64,000 nt of DNA, from positions 155,274 through 219,273 of the forward strand of contig MPCU01000008.1 in NCBI GenBank assembly GCA_001874305.1, in the 5' to 3' direction. The notes beneath the pieces are model-generated. The model worked only from the letters and a program-made list of their open reading frames with translations. It was not told the origin of the DNA and did no database searches. Shown here piece by piece: positions 33,241 through 41,503 of the stretch. A program made the position numbers and the translations under genes. How positions within the stretch are numbered: the stretch's first letter is position 1; the number at the start of each line of letters is the position of its first letter. The stretch comes from Bacteriovorax sp. MedPE-SWde. GTDB lineage: Bacteria; Bdellovibrionota; Bacteriovoracia; Bacteriovoracales; Bacteriovoracaceae.

Positions 33241-34302
33241 ATGAGCGAAGTTAGAATTCCCTCACAGAGTGCACAAACAACAAAACTACTTCTTGAAAGT
33301 AAACGACCTGAAATAAGTGAGATAGAGTTAACCCTCTTTGAAAATTGTAATATCGTATGTGATTTTTGCTTTCATGATAAGAAGTCTCAAGTTGGTTTAA
33401 GTAAAGAAGAAATGTTCTCAAAAATTCCAATCATGGATGAATTTCTATCGAGACAACAAAATAGAGTAAAGATTGCTCAAATAAATGTCGTAGGCGGTGA
33501 GCTATTTCAAGATCGTTGGATGGAAAGACTCAATCAGGACTACTATGAGCTTCTTATTGAAACTAAGAAGTCATTTGATAAATACAACTTAAAGATGAAG
33601 GTTGTCTTTGTTAGTAACTTTCTATTCAAAAAGAAAGAATCTGTTAAAGAATTAATAGATAAGCTTCGAGATTATGGAATTGATACCCACCTAATAGTAT
33701 CTTACGATTTTGAAGGACGTCCCCTATCGAAATCATACTGGGACAATGTAACGTACTTTGGACCGGAGTATATCTGCTCTGTTAATCTTGTAGGAACAAG
33801 TGGTTCTATAAAAAAGTTTATTGAAAACAAAGATAACAACTTCAAGTACTTCTATAAGAACTTTAATATATTCTTTGATGACTTTATTCCTGATAACGGT
33901 AGTGACGACCTCATCCCTTCGGACAGAGAGTTCTCACAGTGGTATAAGTACATTGCGGACAACTTCCCTCTTATTCAGCCTGTTGCAGATTTAATAAATA
34001 ATCAAAACAACTCTATGCATTGCCTTTCATTAAATAAAGTTACTATTTTCCCCGACAATAAGACCTCTAACTGCCGTTGGCACAGATATAAGCAAACGGA
34101 CTTTAACACTAAATTAAACCTCAAAGATAATAGTGGAATGATGCAAAATTTTATTGATGAAATGGGTTGTCTACAGTGTGAGTATTTTTCTCGCTGTGGC
34201 TTTAGATGTTTTACTCAGTGGGACTGGAAGAATAGGAAAAGAGACATGGAAATATGTCCTATGAAATCATTCTTTAATCATATCGAAGGCAAACAAGATT
34301 AA
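33241..34302 (+). CDS. Radical SAM/SPASM enzyme 6
   Basis: 353 residues. SAM motif C-N-I-V-C-D-F-C-F-H-D-K-K (Cys 36, 40, 43) and SAM-amine motif N-V-V-G-G-E-L-F. The C-terminal domain shows S-N-C-R-W-H-R, then C-L-Q-C-E-Y-F-S-R-C-G-F-R-C and M-E-I-C-P-M-K, a SPASM-like ligand set. It is 2 bp after the Cys-repeat secreted protein with no clear own ribosome-binding site, so its translation is coupled to that gene. Its end overlaps the convergent Tat-like gene by 4 bp. Confidence 0.9.
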   Translation: MSEVRIPSQSAQTTKLLLESKRPEISEIELTLFENCNIVCDFCFHDKKSQVGLSKEEMFSKIPIMDEFLSRQQNRVKIAQINVVGGELFQDRWMERLNQDYYELLIETKKSFDKYNLKMKVVFVSNFLFKKKESVKELIDKLRDYGIDTHLIVSYDFEGRPLSKSYWDNVTYFGPEYICSVNLVGTSGSIKKFIENKDNNFKYFYKNFNIFFDDFIPDNGSDDLIPSDREFSQWYKYIADNFPLIQPVADLINNQNNSMHCLSLNKVTIFPDNKTSNCRWHRYKQTDFNTKLNLKDNSGMMQNFIDEMGCLQCEYFSRCGFRCFTQWDWKNRKRDMEICPMKSFFNHIEGKQD

Positions 34303-34679
34303 GCTAGAGTAATCCAGCCTAAGTCATCACCTGTATACTGTAGAAAAATTTTAGGTCCTTGCGCTGTCTTATAGATTTCATGAATTGAGATATTTCCAGA
34401 ACGACCATTTATTTTATTTTCTCCAGGGACAACTAGTGTTCGAGAGAAAATTCTTTGAGAGCGCTTACCACAGAGTTCAACTATTGTTTGAAAAGGTACA
34501 GGATCCTTAGGTAAAACTATTTTCCCCTTAACCTTTTCAATCTTTTTTGCACCAGGAATAGATTTAGAAGAGGCCTTTGTTACAGAGGGACTCACTAATG
34601 CCATTATCGCCAATGACAAGAATCCTCTCCTCTTTATTTCAAACTTCTCTTTTTCATTTTTCTTAGCTTCACCGTTCAT
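34299..34679 (-). CDS. Small Tat-like secreted protein, function unknown
   Basis: Started at the ATG at 34679 (126 residues) because GAGG lies 5 nt upstream, inside the end of the preceding gene. The N terminus has K-R-R-G-F-L-S-L-A, close to the twin-arginine motif (S/T-R-R-x-F-L-K), before a hydrophobic stretch ending in S-V-T-K-A. The mature part has one Cys and G-R-S-G-N-I-S-I-H-E-I-Y-K and ends in L-G-W-I-T-L-A. No family is recognised. Overlap with the pilin-like gene by a few bases ties the two together. Confidence 0.6.
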   Translation of the reverse strand: MNGEAKKNEKEKFEIKRRGFLSLAIMALVSPSVTKASSKSIPGAKKIEKVKGKIVLPKDPVPFQTIVELCGKRSQRIFSRTLVVPGENKINGRSGNISIHEIYKTAQGPKIFLQYTGDDLGWITLA

Positions 34680-34681
34680 TA

Positions 34682-35869
34682 CTACCTCTTCAAGCAAACT
34701 TTTAGATTCGGATGTAATTCACATAGGGCACTTCTTAACATTCGAACTTCACTTTCAAGGGATTTGTTTCTATCACTTAGTTCTTTAACAGCTTGTAGGT
34801 TTACTGCACTTAATTGAGGATATTTAACCATTAAGAACTCAGAGTTATGATCAGTAACAACTAAATCAGGAAATACCTTCTTTAGTGACTGAGCAATGAC
34901 TCCTATATCTTTAGAACCATTCTCCTTCCATGAAAATGAAACTCCATCAACTTTCTTAATCTTTTCAAGAACACCTGAAAGAGGCTTAATATTTGTCTTT
35001 AAACTCTTATCTGATTGCATAGATAAATACTTACCATTAGCAAGTTCGACATGCTCATTGAATACGGCAAGACCATTGACTTGAAGTGATGAATTTAAAA
35101 TGACAGAGTCTCCTGCAGCACTATTTCCAATTGTTGTAGTATTTGCTGGAACAGCATCACCAAGGTCTTCAACACCTTTTACTAAGTATCTCCCGTCAAG
35201 CTCATCTAAGAGATTATTTATATACCTTTGAGAGACGGCTTCTTGTTGTCCGGCCAATGTATCGGGGATTGCTCCAATACCGGGATAATTTACTAACGTA
35301 CAGTTTTGAGACGCCATATCAAATGTTCCACCGATATTTTCACATGTATTCTTTGTCGCACCTGCAGCACTGTTAAAACAACTTACAAAAGCATCACCAA
35401 GATTAGTTACAACAGAAACAGTAATTCTTTTAGAAATATTTTTAATACCTTGAGCTTGTCGACTTGCCTTTTCCATTCTCACGACAAGATCAAATGTACC
35501 TGATTTAGATGCACCATCGTTATTTAATGTTACATTTTCAATATCTAGACCTAGTAAATTTACCGTTCTATTTCCGTAATTATTACCAACTCTATAGATA
35601 TCAGTTCCTGTTGCATTTCGAATAACATTTACAGATGTATCAACACCAAAGTTTACTCCACCAAAAGTCTGCTCACATGCTCTTTCGTTAGTTAGAGTCT
35701 GTGCAATTGCATTATTTATTAAAGTTAACTCAGAAGAAGTCTCAAAGGACTTTTGAGATTTAGACATATTATCAATGAGTCTTACAACACCTAAAGATAC
35801 TGCACCTAAGAGAGCTGCTGCGACCATTACTTCAGCTAAAGAGAAACCACTATTATTCTTTATTTTCAC
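34682..35869 (-). CDS. Type IV pilin-like protein with C-terminal S74 intramolecular chaperone domain
   Basis: 395 residues. The N terminus G-F-S-L-A-E-V-M-V-A-A-A-L-L-G is a prepilin cleavage/methylation site (cut after Gly, with Glu at +5). The middle (~100-230) has a Cys-bounded stretch (N-T-C-E-N-I-G-G-T-F-D) seen in pseudopilin-like proteins. Residues ~285-395 (S-D-K-S-L-K-T-N-I-K-P-L, G-V-I-A-Q-S-L-K-K-V-F-P-D-L-V) are the peptidase S74 domain that trimerises phage tailspikes and then cuts itself off. The combination suggests a surface fibre assembled with built-in chaperone help. It is 7 bp downstream of the G2-like gene. Confidence 0.82.
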   Translation of the reverse strand: MKIKNNSGFSLAEVMVAAALLGAVSLGVVRLIDNMSKSQKSFETSSELTLINNAIAQTLTNERACEQTFGGVNFGVDTSVNVIRNATGTDIYRVGNNYGNRTVNLLGLDIENVTLNNDGASKSGTFDLVVRMEKASRQAQGIKNISKRITVSVVTNLGDAFVSCFNSAAGATKNTCENIGGTFDMASQNCTLVNYPGIGAIPDTLAGQQEAVSQRYINNLLDELDGRYLVKGVEDLGDAVPANTTTIGNSAAGDSVILNSSLQVNGLAVFNEHVELANGKYLSMQSDKSLKTNIKPLSGVLEKIKKVDGVSFSWKENGSKDIGVIAQSLKKVFPDLVVTDHNSEFLMVKYPQLSAVNLQAVKELSDRNKSLESEVRMLRSALCELHPNLKVCLKR

Positions 35870-35876
35870 GTATTAC

Positions 35877-36431
35877 CTACTTTACCTTAACCCAGTGTCT
35901 TCCATTAACATTTATAGTCTGACCTTCAGTTCCAAAAGTTTCAGCAACTTCTTTCTTCTTATAGATCGCCACTATCCTTTCAGGATAATCCCTCTTTTCT
36001 TCGATTGTTATTTCAGTTAGGTCACCAGACTCGTTACAAGTTAATGGTGTTCCGCATTCATATTCTTTATCAACATAGGCCAATGCCCATCCAGCGATAG
36101 CGACTGGAACCTCTTTTGGGTAGCGTCCCTGACCTACTCCAAAGCCAAATGTATCAGATGCAATTCCAATAACAGACTTCTGACATCTCTCATTAGCAAT
36201 GAGCGCACCTTCTATAGTATCAATATAACATTTCCCATATTCTAGATCGCCCATCAGAAGCTGAAAGTCTGCAACGTCATTCCATACAGAATTCCAAACT
36301 TTCTCAGCAATAAAACTACCTTGTATAGAGTTTGACCCTGTCGCTGATAGAGCTAGGTCATTACCAGAACCCCATGTCGTAACAGATCCATTTGAATCGT
36401 CTAAAGTGATACTTTTTAAAACTGATGCCAT
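35877..36431 (-). CDS. Protein resembling the G2 tailspike autoprotease/chaperone domain
   Basis: 184 residues, no signal peptide. Its sequence runs W-N-S-V-W-N-D-V-A-D, Y-G-K-C-Y, G-R-Y-P-K-E-V-P-V-A-I-A-G-W-A-L-A-Y-V-D, L-T-C-N-E-S-G-D-L-T-E-I and ends R-H-W-V-K-V-K. The V-P-V-A-x-A-G-x-x-x-x-x-V-D...G-D-L block is the pattern of the peptidase G2 (IMC autoproteolytic) domain of phage tailspikes. The link is by motif only. It precedes the pilin-like S74 gene on the same strand, so both may belong to one surface-fibre unit. Confidence 0.55.
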   Translation of the reverse strand: MASVLKSITLDDSNGSVTTWGSGNDLALSATGSNSIQGSFIAEKVWNSVWNDVADFQLLMGDLEYGKCYIDTIEGALIANERCQKSVIGIASDTFGFGVGQGRYPKEVPVAIAGWALAYVDKEYECGTPLTCNESGDLTEITIEEKRDYPERIVAIYKKKEVAETFGTEGQTINVNGRHWVKVK

Positions 36432-36541
36432 TGTAATTCCTTGATATATAAAAACTATATATTTAATTTTATTAGCATATGAATAATATTCAAGAGAAAA
36501 AGTATTAGAGTCAGGTAATTAGGCTTTGTATTGAGGTCACC

Positions 36542-36567
36542 TCTCTGCAACAAGATAGCTGCAGAGA
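36542..36567. other. Hairpin downstream of the small secreted protein gene
   Basis: TCTCTGCA (36542-36549) and TGCAGAGA (36560-36567) are exact complements with a 10-nt loop. It lies just past the stop (36590) of the minus-strand gene but has no U-tract, so termination is only possible. Confidence 0.4.
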
Positions 36568-36589
36568 AACTATTTTGTAAAACTCTAGT

Positions 36590-36916
36590 CTAGAAACGAC
36601 ATTGAGTTGTGGCCCTTGCATTTACTAAAGGATCTACATAAGCATTTGTTGCGTTGAGTGTGATATACATATTTCCACCAGGAAGAATCGTTCCCTGGTT
36701 CCAGTTATTACCAAAGTATCCAGCTCTTGTTACTGCCTGACCTTGCATTTCACAATACATTGGACGACCGCAATAGTTGTTTACAACACAAGTTGCTGTT
36801 GCAGGATTAACAATGCACCTTGCTTGAATATTGAAGTATCCATATTGATTACAGTTAAAAAAACCAAAAGATTTAAGTGATAATAATAATGAAAAGAGAG
36901 TGATTAGCTTCTTCAT
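36590..36916 (-). CDS. Small secreted Cys-rich protein, function unknown
   Basis: I start it at the ATG at 36916 (108 residues): GGAGG lies 4-5 nt upstream and the product opens with a signal peptide (MKKLITLFSLLLSLKSFG). The longer version adds 16 residues before it without a ribosome-binding site. The mature part has six Cys (F-N-C-N-Q-Y, A-R-C-I-V, T-C-V-V-N-N-Y-C-G-R-P-M-Y-C-E, T-Q-C-R-F), so three disulfides are likely. It is rich in Asn, Tyr and Gly. No family is recognised. Confidence 0.7.
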   Translation of the reverse strand: MKKLITLFSLLLSLKSFGFFNCNQYGYFNIQARCIVNPATATCVVNNYCGRPMYCEMQGQAVTRAGYFGNNWNQGTILPGGNMYITLNATNAYVDPLVNARATTQCRF

Positions 36917-37090
36917 TTTTCCTCCAATAAGACAATAATTCTTATGAAGTATCAAAAGTGACACAAGTAGACAATATTATTGGAAAAAATACCCAGCAAC
37001 CTGATAGCAAAAAACAACAACCAGTAATATCAAACACTTACAGCGCCACCCTAAGCTAATAAATAAAGAGTGTTACGACGATACGATCGT

Positions 37091-38197
37091 ATGACTAAGT
37101 TTTTACTTATCTCTATTCTTCTTCAAATTTCTTCGCTTCAAATAAGAGCAGAATGCGTGACATCGTTTTGTAGTAAGAATAGTTCTGAAGTAAGTAAGCT
37201 AAGTAGTGAAGTTAGTGAAAGTTTAAAGTTCTACGCAAAATCTCAGTTAGCATCAATCAAAGATCAAAGTTCAAAAAGTATAGAGGATGCCGTTAAGTAT
37301 GCCTCACTGTTTAGAGCGAATATAAGTGTTTCTGACATAGTTAGAAAGTCTCTTTGCACTCCTCAATATAAGCATCCAGAAAAAAGAGCGAAGGGTAAAG
37401 TTAGTAAGAGGCTATATCTGAAAGAAAAAGAGTCTTTAAAGTGTGGCTTTTCTAAATTAATAAGTGCAGGCCTTAAGGGTGATGATGAATTTGAAAAGGC
37501 CATAAGAGAAACAAACTTTGATCCGTGCTGTATTCCTAAAATGACTAATATATCTTTAAGTACTTCCAATAAAACTATTAACGGATTCTCTGTTGGTTAT
37601 GAAGGTGGTGCTGGAGCAGGGCCAATTGGAATAGATCTAGGAAGAGAAGTCGTATTTATTCAGACATCGGAAAATGAATTTGATATTGCCATAGTTTCAT
37701 ATAGAGGAATCGAAACCTCTGTTGGTCTACCTGCAGGAGTTAGCGTTACACAAAGTGTACTCACTGGAAAATGTTCCAAGATTGATGACTACTTAGGATT
37801 TTTCTCGGCACTTGATTTTGCAGGCTATCAGGTAAATACAGGAATAGATAAGAGAACATTAGATCCTCGAAAAGAGGCTACCGGCTGTAACTCGGAAGCA
37901 GTCATATCAGGAGCGACTACAGACCTTATTGGTGTTGCAGAGAATGAGTATAGTTTAAGCTCATCAATAGTAAGAGTAAAAGGCCCTAGACTAAAAAAGC
38001 TAATTGCTCACTTTAACAAAGTTAATACTCAATCAAGAAATAGAAGAGCTAATAGTAAATCTAAAAATGGTTCCCTATCCGGACTTATAAAAGATTTAAA
38101 AAGAAGAGTGGTTGGAAAGAGTAACTCTTCGAAGACCAGTAGTCCTCAATGTAGTTACTCTTTAGATAAACAAATTAAAGATTTTTCAATTTTTTAG
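37091..38197 (+). CDS. Secreted protein of unknown function
   Basis: Taken from the ATG at 37091 (368 residues) so that the signal peptide (MTKFLLISILLQISSLQIRA) is at the N terminus; a GTG seven codons earlier is possible and neither has a clear ribosome-binding site. The mature start has E-C-V-T-S-F-C-S-K, followed by a Ser-rich helical region. The middle is Gly-rich (Y-E-G-G-A-G-A-G-P-I-G-I-D-L-G) and the end is Lys/Arg-rich. Further Cys occur in C-C-I-P-K and T-G-C-N-S. No family is recognised. It converges on a protease gene 3 bp away. Confidence 0.6.
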   Translation: MTKFLLISILLQISSLQIRAECVTSFCSKNSSEVSKLSSEVSESLKFYAKSQLASIKDQSSKSIEDAVKYASLFRANISVSDIVRKSLCTPQYKHPEKRAKGKVSKRLYLKEKESLKCGFSKLISAGLKGDDEFEKAIRETNFDPCCIPKMTNISLSTSNKTINGFSVGYEGGAGAGPIGIDLGREVVFIQTSENEFDIAIVSYRGIETSVGLPAGVSVTQSVLTGKCSKIDDYLGFFSALDFAGYQVNTGIDKRTLDPRKEATGCNSEAVISGATTDLIGVAENEYSLSSSIVRVKGPRLKKLIAHFNKVNTQSRNRRANSKSKNGSLSGLIKDLKRRVVGKSNSSKTSSPQCSYSLDKQIKDFSIF

Positions 38198-38200
38198 TTT

Positions 38201-38980
38201 TTATTCGCTTTCTAGACAACGCTTAATCGCATCAACAAGATCCGGCTTTCCTAAAATCGCAGTCCCCTCATTAGCACCACCTGCGCTATAGCATCCACCA
38301 TTAGTATGAATACCTATCACTTTTTCATCAAAAGGAAAGGTAGCAGACTTTCTTAGGATAGAAGAACCAGAGTTTCCACCCATTGTATCAATCGTATGCT
38401 TAAGAATGGCAAGTTCTCCAAGGTCATTTTCAGCAAGTCCATCAATATAGCTACTATTAACTTGGAGTACTCCATTTAGGATTCTAGTATCTCTATCAAT
38501 ACCAAAACCATAAATTGTAATATCGTCACCCTCTTGAACTGGGTTCTCTAAATCAACTTCGTAGAAGTTACCATTCTCACCAGGATACTTACCGGTTTTA
38601 GTATTTTTTTGGAATTTAAATACTGCCCAGTCTTTACCGTTGAGATCAGACCAACCATCATAGAGATACTTAATAGAATCTTGATCAATCATAAAGATCT
38701 TATCTTTTGTTGTGGATCTTTGTGATCCCCTTCTTGTTGATTTTGGTGGATCAATTTCACCTTTATAAAGAGAGGCCTTACAGTGGCCAGCAGTAATTGC
38801 ACATGATTTACTAATCATTGTAGCTGTACAACCAAGGTTCTTATTCTTTGGAGATACTCTTAGAACTTTAGTATTACTTTTTACGTAAACACGATCGTCT
38901 GAACTTCCACAAATTGTTTTATTTGATGCTTGTACAGTAAAACCTAATAACATAGAGATTAGAACTATATTGATTCTCAT
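38201..38980 (-). CDS. Secreted V8/trypsin-like serine protease
   Basis: 259 residues with a signal peptide (ends near T-V-Q-A-S). The catalytic triad can be read directly: His in I-T-A-G-H-C (residue 66), Asp in G-K-D-W-A-V-F (117) and Ser in G-G-N-S-G-S-S (204). The G-x-S-G-S form and the loops fit the glutamyl endopeptidase (V8-like) branch of the chymotrypsin fold. Four or more Cys suggest disulfides. It likely digests proteins outside the cell or in the periplasm, which would suit a predatory or scavenging bacterium. Confidence 0.9.
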   Translation of the reverse strand: MRINIVLISMLLGFTVQASNKTICGSSDDRVYVKSNTKVLRVSPKNKNLGCTATMISKSCAITAGHCKASLYKGEIDPPKSTRRGSQRSTTKDKIFMIDQDSIKYLYDGWSDLNGKDWAVFKFQKNTKTGKYPGENGNFYEVDLENPVQEGDDITIYGFGIDRDTRILNGVLQVNSSYIDGLAENDLGELAILKHTIDTMGGNSGSSILRKSATFPFDEKVIGIHTNGGCYSAGGANEGTAILGKPDLVDAIKRCLESE

Positions 38981-39069
38981 AAACTCAACTCCTTCTGAGT
39001 ACAGATTTAATAAATGTATTGATGATTTACTAATTATGGCACGATGCTTTTCAGGATGGCAAATTAAGG

Positions 39070-40122
39070 CTAGTTTTCAAAAATAATTCCTTCAATTTCT
39101 AATAGTCTCTGCTTTCTCTCTAGTCCGCCACCATAACCAGTCAGACTACCATCTGAGCCAATAACTCGATGACATGGAATTAGAATGGCAATTTTATTAT
39201 CACCATTGGCCCTTGCTACAGCACGTACCGCCTTAACATTTCCAATAGCAATTGCCTGTTCTTTATAGCTTTTCGTTTCACCATAAGGAATACTCAGAAG
39301 CCCTTGCCAAACTTTAGTTTGAAACTCACTGCCTGGCGACACAAGAGGAATATCAAATATCTTTCTCTTTCCAGAAAAGTACTCACTCAGCTGTTTTTTT
39401 AGTTTCTTTATATGCGTACTTTCTGAAGTAATAATTGGAGCATGAAGCTTTTTTTGTAAATCAATAAGCTCTCTCTCAAGCATTCGTCGATCAGTGAACT
39501 CAAGTAAGCAAATACCAGATTTAACGGATGCCGCTAACATTGGACCAAGTGGAGTAAGAATTTGATATGTCTCTATTAATTCACCTTCTTTAGATTTAGT
39601 TGGTGCCTTTCCCGTTAACTTTTTAAAAGCGCTAGAAAAGCCACTAAGGGATTCATAGCCATTCGTAAATGCAGTATCAATTACTTTTCCTCCATCAGTA
39701 AGATGACCAAAAGCATTGCCAAGCCTAATTGATCTTAGGTAGGCCTGGAATGTTATATTGTGATTCTTTTTAAACCATCGTCTCACACGATTAGGGTCTA
39801 GCCCCCTGTCTCTAATATCTTGATCCTTCATCCTAGAAATAGAATTTTCTTCAATATAAGTAAGTAGATCTTTCAACCAAAGTGGTTCTTCATTAACAGC
39901 AGATAGTGGCTCACATACCTTACAAGGACGATACCCTTTTCTCAAAGCATCTTGGGTCGTATGGACAAATTCAACATTTTCTTTCTTAGGCTTTCTCGCC
40001 CTACAAGTTGGTCTACAAAATATTCCAGTTGTTTTAACACAAGCTATGAATGTTCCTTCAAAAGAAGAGTCTTTATCAACAAGCGCTTTATACATTTTAG
40101 AGTGACTTAATTTCTTATTCAT
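39070..40122 (-). CDS. ada: Bifunctional Ada: DNA alkylation repair and transcription activator
   Basis: 350 residues with the full Ada layout. Residues 1-75 are the zinc domain with Cys 36, 40, 67 and 70 (F-C-R-P-T-C and C-K-V-C), Cys 36 being the methylphosphotriester acceptor. Residues ~80-175 are the AraC-type helix-turn-helix. Residues ~180-350 are the O6-alkylguanine methyltransferase with P-C-H-R-V (Cys 317). It repairs methylated DNA by taking the methyl group itself and, once methylated, turns on its regulon. It stands alone, so its targets lie elsewhere. Confidence 0.96.
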   Translation of the reverse strand: MNKKLSHSKMYKALVDKDSSFEGTFIACVKTTGIFCRPTCRARKPKKENVEFVHTTQDALRKGYRPCKVCEPLSAVNEEPLWLKDLLTYIEENSISRMKDQDIRDRGLDPNRVRRWFKKNHNITFQAYLRSIRLGNAFGHLTDGGKVIDTAFTNGYESLSGFSSAFKKLTGKAPTKSKEGELIETYQILTPLGPMLAASVKSGICLLEFTDRRMLERELIDLQKKLHAPIITSESTHIKKLKKQLSEYFSGKRKIFDIPLVSPGSEFQTKVWQGLLSIPYGETKSYKEQAIAIGNVKAVRAVARANGDNKIAILIPCHRVIGSDGSLTGYGGGLERKQRLLEIEGIIFEN

Positions 40123-40322
40123 AAATTAACTTTATCTCTTATAGAAATGCTCAACAACCGAAAACTTATCAACTATTTTCTAGTTAGACTTGCACTGTTA
40201 CATTTAATTAGTAACAGAATATATCGCTCTCATTATTGTAAGTTATTAAAATAACACGTGTAAATACATCTAGCTCGATTTACCCAATTCTAAATAAAAG
40301 TAGGAATCGATATGGTTGAGTA

Positions 40323-41396
40323 ATGAAATGGATAATACTAGCAACTTTATCATTAAATACTTACTCACTCGATATTAAGGATATTGAAAAAAAAGGCTAT
40401 CAGGTCTATCGAATAAAAAAGGATGAAAGTTATAAAGATGTTGTTACGAAGCTCTATAAGAAAACAAATCAAAAACACATGACTGAAGAAGAGTTCAGTA
40501 AGATCTTAAAAAAATGGAATCCTCATCTAAATAAAGTTAGCGACTTTACAGGGCAATATATTTATAGCAATTACCCCTACTCTCCCCAAACTGGTTATCA
40601 ATGGGCCCCTGATTTATACCAAAGTGAGAACCTAGCAATGAATCGAGTCCGTTATGAAGGGTTTGATGGTGCGATGGGACTCAGATCAGACTTAATTAAG
40701 ACCACGAAACGAAGTCCAGCGAATACAAAGTCAATTATAGAAAATGTTGACGAGAACCGAATATTTACATTTGCACACATAACTACCTCACGAGGTAGCT
40801 TTAGCGATGAAATACTTGGCAACAAAATTCAAAGTCAGCAAAACTCACCAATCACAATTGGCGCGGGTATATCCTTTCTTCCAAAGTCCTTGCCTAAATA
40901 CTCATTTGTAACTTCGCTATACTTTTCATCTTTAAAAGCATCTGATGTTAATGATCCATCAACAACAGTGACGAATACAAACCTTGACCTCGCTCCAGAG
41001 ATTGGTGCTAATTTATATATACAAAGAAATTATACTAAGAATTCAACTAATATCTATGCAGGGCTAGATTACGAGCAGTTCAATACCTTTAACTTTGACA
41101 AAGTTATCAATTCGGAAACTACAGAGTTAAAAGCAATTCAGCAAAAAGTTATATATAGCACTATTGGTATTGGATATCGTTTTAAGTTTGAGAAACCTGT
41201 ACAAGTAAAAGTTAGCTACTCGTTAGGTATATTAAGTGATACAGAACTAAAAGGTAATAAGTATATGGTCTACTTTAACCAAAGAATTACGAATAGATAC
41301 TGGTATCACCTTCTTTTTAAGAAGCATAATTTATCAGATAACAGTAGAGAGACCACAATTAGCCGTTATGGAATCGGAGTTGGGATGAGCTTTTAA
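40323..41396 (+). CDS. Predicted outer-membrane protein with N-terminal LysM-like region
   Basis: 357 residues with a short signal peptide (MKWIILATLSLNTYS). Residues ~25-80 (Y-Q-V-Y-R-I-K-K-D-E-S-Y-K-D-V, W-N-P-H-L-N-K-V, Q-Y-I-Y-S-N-Y-P) follow a LysM-like layout, suggesting peptidoglycan contact. The remainder alternates polar and hydrophobic residues with aromatic ends of strands and finishes I-S-R-Y-G-I-G-V-G-M-S-F, a typical last barrel strand. TATGGT sits 6 nt before the ATG and no ribosome-binding site is seen, so it may also be leaderless. Confidence 0.6.
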   Translation: MKWIILATLSLNTYSLDIKDIEKKGYQVYRIKKDESYKDVVTKLYKKTNQKHMTEEEFSKILKKWNPHLNKVSDFTGQYIYSNYPYSPQTGYQWAPDLYQSENLAMNRVRYEGFDGAMGLRSDLIKTTKRSPANTKSIIENVDENRIFTFAHITTSRGSFSDEILGNKIQSQQNSPITIGAGISFLPKSLPKYSFVTSLYFSSLKASDVNDPSTTVTNTNLDLAPEIGANLYIQRNYTKNSTNIYAGLDYEQFNTFNFDKVINSETTELKAIQQKVIYSTIGIGYRFKFEKPVQVKVSYSLGILSDTELKGNKYMVYFNQRITNRYWYHLLFKKHNLSDNSRETTISRYGIGVGMSF

Positions 41397-41503
41397 CAAA
41401 AGTGTAACAGTCAGAATGTAACACGCACTTATCTTACCGATATTACACAATTAGAACATTTTTGTGAACTCAATGAAAAGTACCACTATCCGATATTTAG
41501 TAC

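Noticed and set aside
34682..36431. S74- and G2-type domains as evidence of a prophage
   Set aside because: No capsid, terminase, portal or lysis genes are nearby and the S74 protein has a pilin signal, so cellular surface proteins are more likely.
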